This document shows positions 48,709 to 57,711 of a stretch of 64,000 bases of DNA, one piece after another. The notes below the pieces were generated by a model. The model was not told the DNA's origin, did no database searches, and saw nothing but the letters and a program-made list of their open reading frames with translations. The position numbers and the translations under genes are program-made. The stretch's first letter is position 1. The number at the start of each line of letters is the position of its first letter. The stretch is from Hyphomicrobium sp. (lineage in GTDB: Bacteria > Pseudomonadota > Alphaproteobacteria > Rhizobiales > Hyphomicrobiaceae), in contig PERT01000003.1 in NCBI GenBank assembly GCA_002928955.1, positions 1-64,000 on the forward strand, read 5' to 3'.

Positions 48709-49515
48709 CTATTCCCGAGCGCGAACCGCGATGACCGTAGTGTTGTCCTGATGCGGGTCGCGCATGGCCTCGACTTCGCGGATCAATGCGCGCGCGACAG
48801 CCTCGCAGCCATCGGCTGCAAACGCCGTTATGATGCGTTCGATCTCGCCGGTTTCGAGTGTGTGCAATCCGTCGCTGGCGAGGATCACGTAGTCGCCCGG
48901 CTCGATGACCAGAGGGTGGCGCGAGATATCCACCAGATCCAGTTCGTCGCCGGTGACAGCTGAGCGCAGCATGTGGCGGCGCGGGTCGCGGCGGGCATCC
49001 TCCACCGTCATGACGCCAGCTGCCGCCAGTTGGTCTAGCTCGGGGGCGAGGGAATGGTCTTCGTTCAAAAGCGCGATCTCACCCCGCCTGTAAAGCAACA
49101 GAGGGCTGTCGCCGACGCTGACCCATTCGACGCCGGCATCCGAGAACACTACGCCGACCAGCGTCGAACCCATGCCGCTCAACAACGGATCGGCCTCAAC
49201 CTTTTCTGCGATCGCCACATTGGCTGCCGCCAGCGCGTCGATGAGGCGCTCCTGCGTTGTGCCGCCGTCGCGGTCCGCATAGGCCGCAATGAACCGTTCG
49301 CACGCCATTCTGCTGGCCAGCGCTCCGCCAGCGTGCCCGCCCATGCCGTCGGCGAGCACCGCGATCACGTTGCCGTTGAACGCAAACGCACCATCCGGGC
49401 GAAGCGCGGACGGATCGCTTTCACCCCGAACGCCGCTTGGCCAGACCAGTGCCGTGTCTTCTTGATAGTTCCTGGCGCCCTTGGTGGCGTGGCAGGCATG
49501 ATCGAATGCGCGCAT
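48709..49515 (-). CDS. PP2C-type Ser/Thr protein phosphatase
   Basis: A 268-residue metal-dependent phosphatase. Motifs are NYQEDTALV, VIAVLADGMGGHAGGALAS, MGSTLVGVV, VSVGDSPLLLYRRGEI, ILASDGLHTLE and PHQDNTTVIAV, with all metal-binding Asp residues present. Its ATG overlaps the stop of the upstream FHA gene by one base (TGATG), so the two are coupled. With two FHA proteins and a Ser/Thr kinase alongside, it should reverse phosphorylation in this local system. Confidence 0.94.
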   Translation of the reverse strand: MRAFDHACHATKGARNYQEDTALVWPSGVRGESDPSALRPDGAFAFNGNVIAVLADGMGGHAGGALASRMACERFIAAYADRDGGTTQERLIDALAAANVAIAEKVEADPLLSGMGSTLVGVVFSDAGVEWVSVGDSPLLLYRRGEIALLNEDHSLAPELDQLAAAGVMTVEDARRDPRRHMLRSAVTGDELDLVDISRHPLVIEPGDYVILASDGLHTLETGEIERIITAFAADGCEAVARALIREVEAMRDPHQDNTTVIAVRARE

Positions 49516-50372
49516 CAGGCCTTGTTTTCAGCAATCTCTGACCAATCGAATTCCGGCCCACAGAATGGCACGAACACGAGCTGAGTGCGACCCATCACGA
49601 TCACATCCATGTTTTCGAGTACCACCGCTCCGGTGGGGCGCTTGTCGTTGACCGACACCACGTTGGTCTTGGCCATATTGGGCACGAACAGAAACGAGCG
49701 GTCGGCCGCATCGTAGCGAATATAGGCCTGCTCTTCCGACGAAATCGCGGCGTCGCCGAAATCGAGTGCCACGCGATTGGTGGGGGCACGGCCAACCGTG
49801 TTGTTGCCTTCGAATACCGGACGGTAAGAGCCAAGCCCTGGCCCGCCGACGACAACGAGCCATCCAACCACCGGATCTAGCGCGAACTCCCCGCGCTTCA
49901 GCACCTGGCGTCCCCGAACGAGCTGGGTCTTGGCTGGGTCTTCGGCCGGCTTGTCTGCGGCCGCCCTCAGCACGCGCGTGGTGGGTGCGGCATTCGTCTC
50001 CAAGTGCCGCTCAGGAGTACGATCGACCGCCTTAAGTGAAGCGTCTTTCAGCGAAGCCTGGGCCTTGACGTCACGGGCGGCATCGGCTGCTGACGGTGTT
50101 ACGGGAACATCCTTGCGCATGGGTTGGGTAGCCTCCGGGTCTGATTTTCGCGTGTCGTTCGCCACGGCGTCTGCGACCGGTTTCTGCGGAACCGGCGGCG
50201 GAGTCATTGCCGGGCCGAACTCTCGAGGCGACGGGCGCGCCGTTCCTGCAGCCGGATCAATTGCCTTAGCCGGAAGATGGTCGTCACGGCTTGCCGCGAC
50301 GAGGGCATCCTTCAACGAACCAAGAAACCCGCTCGATCGCGAACCGGAATGTCCACCTGAACCTTGCGCCAT
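49515..50372 (-). CDS. FHA-like protein with disordered N-terminus (degenerate pThr site)
   Basis: About 285 residues. Residues 1-165 are a low-complexity Ala/Lys/Asp/Pro-rich segment with many Thr and Ser. The C-terminal FHA-like fold contains NNTVGRAPTNRVALDFGDAAISSEEQAYIRYD and VVSVNDKRPTG. The usual SxxH of phosphothreonine-binding FHA domains is changed (SSEEQ) and the NG turn is extended, so phosphopeptide binding may differ. ATG 50372 has GGAGG eight bases upstream; longer starts would add a hydrophobic run of little support. It is coupled to the PP2C gene. Confidence 0.8.
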   Translation of the reverse strand: MAQGSGGHSGSRSSGFLGSLKDALVAASRDDHLPAKAIDPAAGTARPSPREFGPAMTPPPVPQKPVADAVANDTRKSDPEATQPMRKDVPVTPSAADAARDVKAQASLKDASLKAVDRTPERHLETNAAPTTRVLRAAADKPAEDPAKTQLVRGRQVLKRGEFALDPVVGWLVVVGGPGLGSYRPVFEGNNTVGRAPTNRVALDFGDAAISSEEQAYIRYDAADRSFLFVPNMAKTNVVSVNDKRPTGAVVLENMDVIVMGRTQLVFVPFCGPEFDWSEIAENKA

Positions 50373-50477
50373 CTGCACGTCCTCCACTGCCGCTGTCACC
50401 GCTACTGCCACAACCACAACCACTGCCCCGATCAACTACCTAAAGCGTTCCGGGCTTCAACACGCGTGTGGTTCGCG

Positions 50478-51194
50478 TCACGCCGATTTCATATGAAATG
50501 TCATCATTGCCTCGCCGAGTGCGACCTTGTCGCCGTTCCGGAGCCTAGCCTCGCCTACGCGCTGCCCGTTCACCATCACGCCGTTGCCGTCCGCGCTCGA
50601 CAGATCTTTGATGATGAACTCGGAGTCGCCGGTATGATGGATCACGGCGTGGTGCCGATGCACGGTGCCGATGGGCAGTTGGATTTCGTTGTCTTCATCG
50701 CGGCCGATACAGACCATGCGGCGGCCGATCCAATGGCGCCCGCTGAGCGGGTCCGCGAACTCAACCCAGGCGTCCGCCGGTCTGCCGATCCCAGTCCTCG
50801 CAGTGACCTCGCCATGGTCCGATGGGCCATCAGCAGCACGGCGGCGCCGGTGTGCGAGCGTCATCTCTGAGTAGCGCAAGCGCCTCGCGATAAGCCCGAG
50901 CACTGTCAACGGCAGAAGCGCCAGCATGGCCGCAAGCCCCATGGCCAGCGCTGGCGCCTTCTCATGGATGAGGTAGGCCCAAGCTTGGCCCTGTTTGCCA
51001 AGCATCACAGCCTGTTCGACAGTGGCAGCGATCGCATCGGCAACATCCGACAAGTCACCGGCGGTTGCGGTAAGCCGTGTCGGTTCTATGAGGTTTGCAG
51101 CGGCCGTGGCAGAGCTCAATACGCCGGCGCCGGACGCAGCCAGCCCGACAGCCCCCCATAAGAGAATCCACCTTCCACACCCAAGCCGTCGCAT
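50478..51194 (-). CDS. Membrane-anchored FHA domain protein
   Basis: About 238 residues with an N-terminal signal or anchor helix (residues 9-33), a short outside segment, a second helix (about 82-104, LAMGLAAMLALLPLTVLGLIA) and a cytosolic Arg-rich linker. The C-terminal FHA domain has VCIGRDEDNEIQL, TVHRHHAVI, IKDLSSADGNGVMVNGQRV and ALGEAM; the GR, RHH and NG motifs are intact. This is a canonical phosphothreonine reader. ATG 51290 would be longer, but the signal peptide supports 51194. It lies divergent from the kinase gene. Confidence 0.85.
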   Translation of the reverse strand: MRRLGCGRWILLWGAVGLAASGAGVLSSATAAANLIEPTRLTATAGDLSDVADAIAATVEQAVMLGKQGQAWAYLIHEKAPALAMGLAAMLALLPLTVLGLIARRLRYSEMTLAHRRRRAADGPSDHGEVTARTGIGRPADAWVEFADPLSGRHWIGRRMVCIGRDEDNEIQLPIGTVHRHHAVIHHTGDSEFIIKDLSSADGNGVMVNGQRVGEARLRNGDKVALGEAMMTFHMKSA

Positions 51195-51452
51195 TACTGG
51201 CCCCTTATCGTCTCCACCAGCACTCTCGAAACGCTTCGCGGCAGCACCGTGGCCGCAAGTAGGCGCGCCGACGATTTGTTCATTTCGCATTCATTGCCCG
51301 CGCCGCTGCCACAATCCTACGTGATAACCTCAATCGTGTTTTAAAGATTCGATTTTCGCATTCGGCCACGGGAGCTGCCGGGCGACGGACACGCGGATCA
51401 CTGGCGCCGGGTCGGCAGAGCAGGGTCCGGAACGGGAGTGGGCTAGAGGGGC
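51195..51452. promoter_or_regulatory. Divergent promoter region of the FHA and kinase genes
   Basis: About 258 bp between two oppositely oriented genes of the same putative pathway. It therefore contains promoters for both. No -35/-10 pair can be named securely. Confidence 0.4.
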
Positions 51453-53837
51453 ATGACGAACCTCATTGCGCTGCCAACGGGAACCGAGCTTGTCGGCGAC
51501 TACCGCATAGAGCGGGTTCTGGGCGCTGGCGGATTCGGCATCACCTACCTCGCCGACGAAATCGCGTTGGCCCGCGCCGTGACTATCAAGGAGTACTTCC
51601 CGTCCGACTTTGCCGCTCGCACGAACGAGCGCGACGCCGCGCCACGATCCCAGGACTGCGCCGGCGACTACCGCTGGGGCCTCGACCGCTTCATCGAGGA
51701 AGCGCAGACCCTCGCGAGATTCAGCCATCCCAACATCGTCCGCGTCTACCGCTACTTCCGGTCGAACAATACCGGCTACATGGTGCTGCATTTCGAGGAG
51801 GGCCAGAGCCTCAAGAGTTGGCTGAAGGGCCTTGGTCGTGCGCCGCGCCAGAACGAACTTGATCGCATCGTCGAGCCGCTCCTTGAGGCGCTCGAACTCG
51901 TCCACAAGTCCGACTACCTGCATCGCGACATTGCTCCGGACAATATCATCATCCGCAAGAACGGCGAACCAGTCCTGATCGATTTCGGGTCCGCACGCGG
52001 CGAGATCGCGGCCCATTCCAAGACCGTGTCAGCCTTGGTCAAACCGGGATACAGCCCCTACGAGCAGTATGCGGAGAGATCGAGTCAGCAGGGGCCATGG
52101 ACTGACATCTACGCGCTCGCCGCCACGCTCTATCATGCCGTGACAGGAAAGCGGCCGCCCGACTCGCCCTCCCGGATGGTCAAGGATGATCTGATCCCGG
52201 CGCGCGAGGCCGCGCTCAGCTCCTATCGGCCAGGGTTCCTGCGTGCCATCGACAAAGCGCTGACGCTCAACATCGGCCAGCGGCCGCAGTCGGTAGCGGC
52301 GTGGCGTAGTGATCTGCTGGCACCGGAGCCACCCAAGCCCGGTTGGCTTTCGCGCGCCCGTAACCTGAAAGGCGAGCAGGACCTGCTCGTTCCCGTACCC
52401 GTCGGTGCACAGCCACTGCCGGACGTGCCCGGCCCACAAGGCGGGCTGCTCGACTTTGTCGAGAGGCTAAAGCGCCCGGCGGCGGAGGAGGTTGCGGCTG
52501 CCGCCAAGGCCGATGCACGGTCGGAGCCGAGGACGCCGTTGCAGGAGACTGAGAAAGTCGATCCGCCTGCGGTGCCGCGCGCGTTGATCAAAGGACAGGT
52601 CAACGCAAAAAAGGCGGTGGCCAGTTCGCCGGCGAAGGCCCTCGCCGTGGTTGCGCCCGTGGCCCAGCCCGCGGCGGCGCAGGAGCGGCGTCCACCACCA
52701 CGGCCATCTCGATCGTGGTCGGTACCGCAGATGCGACCGCTGTTGTTCAAGCTCGTCATCGGTGCCGGAATTGCAAGTGCCGCGGTCGCCATGCAGGATA
52801 AAGTGCCGAGGTTTGAACCCGACGCGGGCCGATTACGCACCACAGGATCCGCCAAGAACGGCGCCTCGAAAGCAATCTCGAACTCATCGGGTTCGACCCA
52901 ATCGGACACCACGCAGACAGGTTCCATAACCGAGGCCGTTGTTCCGATCGGCGAACTCAAAGGTCACCGCGGCGCCGTCGGCACTGTTGCCTACACCGAC
53001 GATGGCCGCTCGATCGTGACCACTGGCGACGACGGCACACTCAAGATATGGAGTGCGGCTTCAGGTGGTCTGTCGCGATCGTTCAGCCTCGAAGATGGTC
53101 CCGCGACGGCGTTCGCGCTCAATGGCACCCGCGCGCTCACCGGCCATGCCGACGGACGCGTGATGCTGTGGGATCTGGATCGCGGCGACAAGCCTCAGAG
53201 CTTTAAACGCAACGAAGCCAACATCTGGGCGGTGACGTTCGCGGGCGAGACGAACAGGTTCGCGGCGTCTTCGCACGACTGGAAGGTCGCGCTTTGGGAT
53301 GCGAACACCAAGGCAGGCCCTTTGCACGTCTTCGAAGGACACGAGAGCGCCGCCCAAGCCGTGGCTTACGCGCCAAAGGGTCGGCTGTTGGCATCGGGCA
53401 GCGCCGACAGAACTGTAAAACTGTGGAATCTCGAAACGCTCGATCTCGAACGGACCTATCGCGGGCACAAGGATTTTGTAACCGCTCTAGCGTTTTCGCC
53501 CGACGGCAAGATGCTGGCGGCGGCGAGCCTTGATGGCAGCATCAAGCTGTGGTCCACGTCGTCGAACCGGTTGTTCCGCACGCTCACCGGCCACAAGGGC
53601 CGCATCACCGGCTTGGCGTTCTCACCTTCCGGCGAGGCGCTGGCGTCCGCTGGAGACGACGGCACCGTTCGGCTATGGGATTTCAAGCGTGGACGGACAG
53701 CACGCACTTTGATCGCCCATTCCGGTTCCGTGAAAGCAATCGCGTTTTCCCCCGACGGCCAGCGGGTCGCGGCTGCTGGCGATGACGGCATCGTCCGATT
53801 ATGGTCAGCTGCGTTGCCGCAGCGGCGCACGGAGTGA
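51453..53837 (+). CDS. Ser/Thr protein kinase with C-terminal WD40 propeller
   Basis: A 794-residue protein. The kinase domain is at about 17-280: P-loop GAGGFGITYLA, Lys46 in VTIKEYFP, catalytic HRDIAPDN (157-164) and DFG as IDFGSA (177-179). The catalytic-loop Lys of HRDxKxxN is Ala161, as in tyrosine-kinase-like loops; activity is still likely because Asp159 and Asn164 remain. A Pro/Ala linker follows, then a membrane helix at about 429-447. The C-terminus (about 499-790) has seven WD40 repeats forming one propeller, predicted outside the membrane. It is divergent from the FHA/PP2C genes. The binding partner of the propeller is unknown. Confidence 0.94.
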   Translation: MTNLIALPTGTELVGDYRIERVLGAGGFGITYLADEIALARAVTIKEYFPSDFAARTNERDAAPRSQDCAGDYRWGLDRFIEEAQTLARFSHPNIVRVYRYFRSNNTGYMVLHFEEGQSLKSWLKGLGRAPRQNELDRIVEPLLEALELVHKSDYLHRDIAPDNIIIRKNGEPVLIDFGSARGEIAAHSKTVSALVKPGYSPYEQYAERSSQQGPWTDIYALAATLYHAVTGKRPPDSPSRMVKDDLIPAREAALSSYRPGFLRAIDKALTLNIGQRPQSVAAWRSDLLAPEPPKPGWLSRARNLKGEQDLLVPVPVGAQPLPDVPGPQGGLLDFVERLKRPAAEEVAAAAKADARSEPRTPLQETEKVDPPAVPRALIKGQVNAKKAVASSPAKALAVVAPVAQPAAAQERRPPPRPSRSWSVPQMRPLLFKLVIGAGIASAAVAMQDKVPRFEPDAGRLRTTGSAKNGASKAISNSSGSTQSDTTQTGSITEAVVPIGELKGHRGAVGTVAYTDDGRSIVTTGDDGTLKIWSAASGGLSRSFSLEDGPATAFALNGTRALTGHADGRVMLWDLDRGDKPQSFKRNEANIWAVTFAGETNRFAASSHDWKVALWDANTKAGPLHVFEGHESAAQAVAYAPKGRLLASGSADRTVKLWNLETLDLERTYRGHKDFVTALAFSPDGKMLAAASLDGSIKLWSTSSNRLFRTLTGHKGRITGLAFSPSGEALASAGDDGTVRLWDFKRGRTARTLIAHSGSVKAIAFSPDGQRVAAAGDDGIVRLWSAALPQRRTE

Positions 53838-53989
53838 TATTGGTTCGGTGGAAGCTTCCGGTGCCGGCCCTGTATTCGGACTTCAATGGCCCCGAAGACT
53901 ATACCGCGCAAAGCGGAATAAAGGAAAATTGGCGTCGATGACGTTGCTCATCCAGCGCTCCTAACATGCCCTCGAACGATCCTGGCTTC

Positions 53990-56065
53990 TCAGCGACGGC
54001 CGACGATCGCCTCTGACATTGATGACGGGGCGCGCCAGCCGCTGCTGCCTGAGCCGCCGGACGGCTTGTAGTAATAGGTCGGCTTTGGCGGCGGCGGCAC
54101 ATAGTACGCGCCTACCCCGCTGTAGCCCGAGAAATTTGACCTTCCGTAGGCCCCGTTTCGGCGCGGCGCCTCGTCGTAATAGTTGGAATACCGACGGGCC
54201 CGATCTGCCGCTTTTTGCCTGTCCGTCTTTTCGAGAATGGCAACGGTGGTCTTTCCAGTAGGCGCAATTTCTTCAAGTTCGCGTTCGAGCACGAGCGCCG
54301 GGTCGCGCTCGGCAATGATTGCGAAGGGGACACCATCGAGTGCGTCCGAAATGCGCTGATCGTGACTATAGATGTCAGGCACCGTTCTCACCTTGCCCTC
54401 GTCGTCGGCAAAGGCTGTAAAGTAGGTGTTGTGCACCGGAATCGGCCGTGTGAGCTCGACCCGGTTGGAAGGTTTGGAATTTCGGCTGAGTACATTGCCG
54501 ACTTCAGAAGCGCCCCAACCCTGATCGAGCCCCATAATCAACTCGGCCAATTTGCGCGGGTTGCGGACCCGGATGCAGCCGTGGCTGTACGTGCGCTTGC
54601 GGTCGTTGAACAGGTTCTTGGCCGGCGTATCGTGCATGTAGACGTCATGCTTGTTCGGGAACATGAACTTGACTTGGCCGAGCGGGTTCTCTGGTCCGGG
54701 CTGCTGGTAGACCGGCACATATCGGATGTCGGTCTTTTCCCAGTTGTAGTCACCGGGCTCCTTTTCCTTGCCGTTTATGATGATCTTCATGCCGCGTTCA
54801 TCAAGAATGCCATCATTGCCCTCTTGTAGAGCGGGAAGCAGCTGTTTGACCTTTATGCTGTTGGGCACGCCCCATTCCGGCTGAAATACGAGGTACTCCA
54901 TTCGGTCGGAAAAGATCGGGGTCTGGGTTTCTGGCTTGCCGATGATTATCCGCTCGGCATGGATCACGTCGCCGGACTTGGTCACGCGGGTCTCGAACTC
55001 GGTGAGGCTGTTCCAGATGTGCAGCTCTCCGAGGTCATTGGGAAGCCAGCGCCAACGCTCAAGGTTCACCAGTAGCTTTCTGGCTGTCGGCGTGTCGGCC
55101 TTTTTCGCCAATAGCTCTGGCGGATTGTTGAGGGCGTCGCGGACCTTCGCGTCGATCGCCGGCTTCACCCGTCGGCCGATCTTCATGTATTTCGCTACTG
55201 CCGCCGCCAGCCGGTCGTCATAGAGATCCTCCTCATAGGCAGTCCCAAGGATGCCGAGGCGCTGCCGCACCATTGCGACATCCGGATGGCGCGTGCCGGG
55301 TTCGATCCGCGGACCGGGCGGCAACGTCACGAAGCCGGTCTCGGGCTTGGCTGGCGCTGGATCAGTAAGCTTGAGATAGGCCTTCAAGAGGTTGCGGAAG
55401 CCAGGATGCGTCGGGTGCATTGCGGTGAGTATCGAGGCTGGATCGTTCGCGCTCGAAATCTCCGCAAGCAGCGCCTTTACATCGACGAGACGCGGCTTCT
55501 GGTCGAGCCATTTTGAAAGCTGCGACGGGTCCACGCGACCACCCCCGGCATGGGCCGCGTACTTTGCGACTGCGTAGGAAATCTGTGTTTCCGCGCCGGC
55601 CAAGGTGTGAACATCGCTCGATTTGAAGGTGCCGGCTGGAATCAGGAATGCGCTTTTGTCGAGACCCCAGTCCTGCGCCTTCGCGATTTCCGCTATCACC
55701 GCCGCGGCGCGCGGCAGCAAACCCCTGCCGTCGACCCACATCGGCTGGAAGCCCCGTTCGCCGTAGGCGGACGCCAGTTTCGACACCAAGTCGCGTTCGA
55801 GCGGCGACTTGGCGGTGCCCTCCAGATCGGAAAGTCGCAGTTTCAGGGGATAGGCGAAGGTGGGATCCTCAGCGACTATCACAGAGGCCGGGACGGCTTC
55901 GGCGGGAGCGCTGCGACCCGCGACTGAGTTTGCCGCCGTGGTTCCCGGCGTCTTGGCGCCTGTCGTCCCTGCGGTCTGTGACGAAGCCGGCGCCGAGGCG
56001 ACAATGCCAAGCAATGCAGCAATCACCATCAAGGTTGCGGGTACGCTACTGACTGCACGAGACAT
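53990..56065 (-). CDS. L,D-transpeptidase (YcbB/LdtD type)
   Basis: About 690 residues, periplasmic: signal peptide VPATLMVIAALLGIVASAPASSQ. A scaffold and peptidoglycan-binding region comes first. The catalytic YkuD domain has HDVYMHDTPAKNLFNDRKRTYSHGCIRV, in which SHGC supplies the nucleophile Cys. It forms 3-3 cross-links or anchors proteins to the wall. The C-terminus is a long Tyr/Pro-rich disordered tail. ATG 56065 has CAGGACC upstream and begins the signal peptide; ATG 56122 would not. It follows the kinase gene with convergent orientation. Confidence 0.93.
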   Translation of the reverse strand: MSRAVSSVPATLMVIAALLGIVASAPASSQTAGTTGAKTPGTTAANSVAGRSAPAEAVPASVIVAEDPTFAYPLKLRLSDLEGTAKSPLERDLVSKLASAYGERGFQPMWVDGRGLLPRAAAVIAEIAKAQDWGLDKSAFLIPAGTFKSSDVHTLAGAETQISYAVAKYAAHAGGGRVDPSQLSKWLDQKPRLVDVKALLAEISSANDPASILTAMHPTHPGFRNLLKAYLKLTDPAPAKPETGFVTLPPGPRIEPGTRHPDVAMVRQRLGILGTAYEEDLYDDRLAAAVAKYMKIGRRVKPAIDAKVRDALNNPPELLAKKADTPTARKLLVNLERWRWLPNDLGELHIWNSLTEFETRVTKSGDVIHAERIIIGKPETQTPIFSDRMEYLVFQPEWGVPNSIKVKQLLPALQEGNDGILDERGMKIIINGKEKEPGDYNWEKTDIRYVPVYQQPGPENPLGQVKFMFPNKHDVYMHDTPAKNLFNDRKRTYSHGCIRVRNPRKLAELIMGLDQGWGASEVGNVLSRNSKPSNRVELTRPIPVHNTYFTAFADDEGKVRTVPDIYSHDQRISDALDGVPFAIIAERDPALVLERELEEIAPTGKTTVAILEKTDRQKAADRARRYSNYYDEAPRRNGAYGRSNFSGYSGVGAYYVPPPPKPTYYYKPSGGSGSSGWRAPSSMSEAIVGRR

Positions 56066-56140
56066 GTCGATTGGTCCTGCTTGACGAATTACGAGGCCGT
56101 GGTGCCACGCCTTGGCGGACAATGCACCACGGACATGAGT

Positions 56141-56695
56141 TTAAAGTTTAGAGCGGGCCTTGTAGCTTTGGATGTGGCCGGCGAGTTCGGCGTATTCTGT
56201 ACAACCCGGTCCACACCGAGACCCGATTTCTTCGAGTTCGGCGTGCGCCCGGTCTGGTTCGTCCAACGCGAGGTAGGCCTCGCCCAAGTAAGCACGCGCA
56301 ATCGAAAAATTGGGATCGGCCGCGAGCGCACGCCCATAGAATGTGAGGGCTCGGTCGTAATCGTCGAGCTTGCGCCAAGAGAAGCCGATGTATGTGAGTA
56401 CGCGAGGGTCGGGCTTGGCGATACGTTCCAGTTGGGCTAACGCCTCGCGGTAGGCGCCGGACTTGGCGAGCCAATAGCCCGCGTAGAACAACTCACTGTC
56501 AGACGTCGCATGGTTCTCGACACAGCGGGTCCATTTGGGGCCTGCCTTGGCGAATCCGTCACAACGCTGATCGATTGGCGCGGTATCCTTGGCCGACGCG
56601 GTGGCGATCAGGAGCGGCAGCGAAAGCATTGCCGCCACGACTATCGGGGCCACCGGCCCGCTCCGCCGAAAAATCAGCACTCTTTTTGAAATCAT
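56141..56695 (-). CDS. Exported TPR protein (first of a pair)
   Basis: About 184 residues with an N-terminal signal segment (VAPIVVAAMLSLPLLIATASA), then two or three tetratricopeptide repeats: ELFYAGYWLAKSGAYREALAQL, VLTYIGFSWRKLDDYDRALTFYGRALAADP and RAYLGEAYLALDEPDRAHAEL. Four Cys (QRCDGF, TRCVENH, RCGPGCTEY) may form disulfides. ATG 56695 has CGGAGACC upstream; an ATG at 56848 would add a non-conserved lead. It is 55 bp downstream of a paralogue and upstream of the L,D-transpeptidase on the same strand. Confidence 0.82.
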   Translation of the reverse strand: MISKRVLIFRRSGPVAPIVVAAMLSLPLLIATASAKDTAPIDQRCDGFAKAGPKWTRCVENHATSDSELFYAGYWLAKSGAYREALAQLERIAKPDPRVLTYIGFSWRKLDDYDRALTFYGRALAADPNFSIARAYLGEAYLALDEPDRAHAELEEIGSRCGPGCTEYAELAGHIQSYKARSKL

Positions 56696-56750
56696 GTGGT
56701 CTCCGGCTCGCGTAACGTCGACGGGCGCTGAGGCTTGTCGAAGGGTCGGC

Positions 56751-57326
56751 TTACCCGCCCCGAACGACCTTTTCATAGGCCTCGATCTGCATCGCGAGGT
56801 CGACATATTCGACGCAGGCGCGACTGCATCGCCGTTCGATTTCGGCAAGCTCCGCGCGGGCCTGCGCCGGTTCGCCCTTTTGGAGGAAGGCCTCGCCCAG
56901 ATAAGCCCGGGTGAGCACGTGGTTCGGATCGATCGCCAGCGCGCGCGAATAGTACGCGAGTGCTTCGTCGACGAGGCCGAGCTTGCGGGTTGCGAAACCA
57001 GTGTAGGTCAAAATCCGCGGGTCGGTCTGGTCGCCGAGCTTCAGCACGTCGATCGCTGCGTGGTACTGGCCGGAACGGGCAAGAGAGTAGGCAGCGAAAT
57101 AGACTTCGTCAGATCCCGATATTGCGCCCGTTGCGATGGCCGGCCCTGATGGCAGGAGCCTGGTCTGACGGCATTGTGGCTTGGTTTGGTTGGCTTTCTT
57201 GCTGCAATCGATTTTCGGCTTTGGTGGATCGCTGTCTGCCCGAACTGTATCGGGCAAGGCGGTGAGCGAAACGAGGGCGGCGGCAAGTGAAAGGGAAAGC
57301 CAAGGTGCAGTGCGAAACATCGGCAT
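56751..57326 (-). CDS. Exported TPR protein (second of a pair)
   Basis: About 191 residues and clearly homologous to its neighbour: signal segment LSLSLAAALVSLTALP, Cys-bearing linker, TPR units EVYFAAYSLARSGQYHAAIDVL, ILTYTGFATRKLGLVDEALAYYSRALAIDP and RAYLGEAFLQKGEPAQARAEL, and a CSRACVEYVDLA end. GGGAG lies before ATG 57326. The shared spacing and the CxxxC end show a tandem duplication. It may serve as a periplasmic protein-interaction scaffold; the partner is unknown. Confidence 0.82.
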   Translation of the reverse strand: MPMFRTAPWLSLSLAAALVSLTALPDTVRADSDPPKPKIDCSKKANQTKPQCRQTRLLPSGPAIATGAISGSDEVYFAAYSLARSGQYHAAIDVLKLGDQTDPRILTYTGFATRKLGLVDEALAYYSRALAIDPNHVLTRAYLGEAFLQKGEPAQARAELAEIERRCSRACVEYVDLAMQIEAYEKVVRGG

Positions 57327-57711
57327 GCGTGCAACTCCCGTTTCCATCAGGGCGTAAAATGACGAACATCACGCCGACCGCTGGTCGCAAGGGGACCGGC
57401 AGCCGTTCAATCTGTTCATCGACTATGTTAACGCGTTGATCCATCGGCGTCTATCGTGGTGCCGCAGAATCTGATGGTTCGTGGCGGCGTGTTTTGGCCG
57501 GTCAACGCCTTGCCATCATTCGACCGCAAGCTTTCCCCAATCGAGTCGGTTTGAGGCCACAGTGCAGCGTCTCGATGGCCGGCGATAGGTCATGCGGGAC
57601 TGACGCCACGGTCAAGTTATGCTCAGCAATCGTCACTGAAGCGCTTCTTGTGCGTTGTGACGCAGTCGGCGGCCAGATAGGTCGCATGTCAATCGACGTG
57701 TAGGGGGCATC
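57327..57711. promoter_or_regulatory. Divergent intergenic region of the TPR and nuclease-like genes
   Basis: 385 bp with no credible gene. It must serve as promoter region for both divergent transcripts. GTAGGGGGC at its right end is the ribosome-binding site of the next gene. No clear repeat was seen. Confidence 0.4.

Noticed and set aside
48709-53837. Type VI secretion regulatory cluster (PpkA/PppA/Fha)
   Set aside because: Kinase, phosphatase and FHA genes are present, but no tss, hcp, vgrG or clpV gene occurs in the window.
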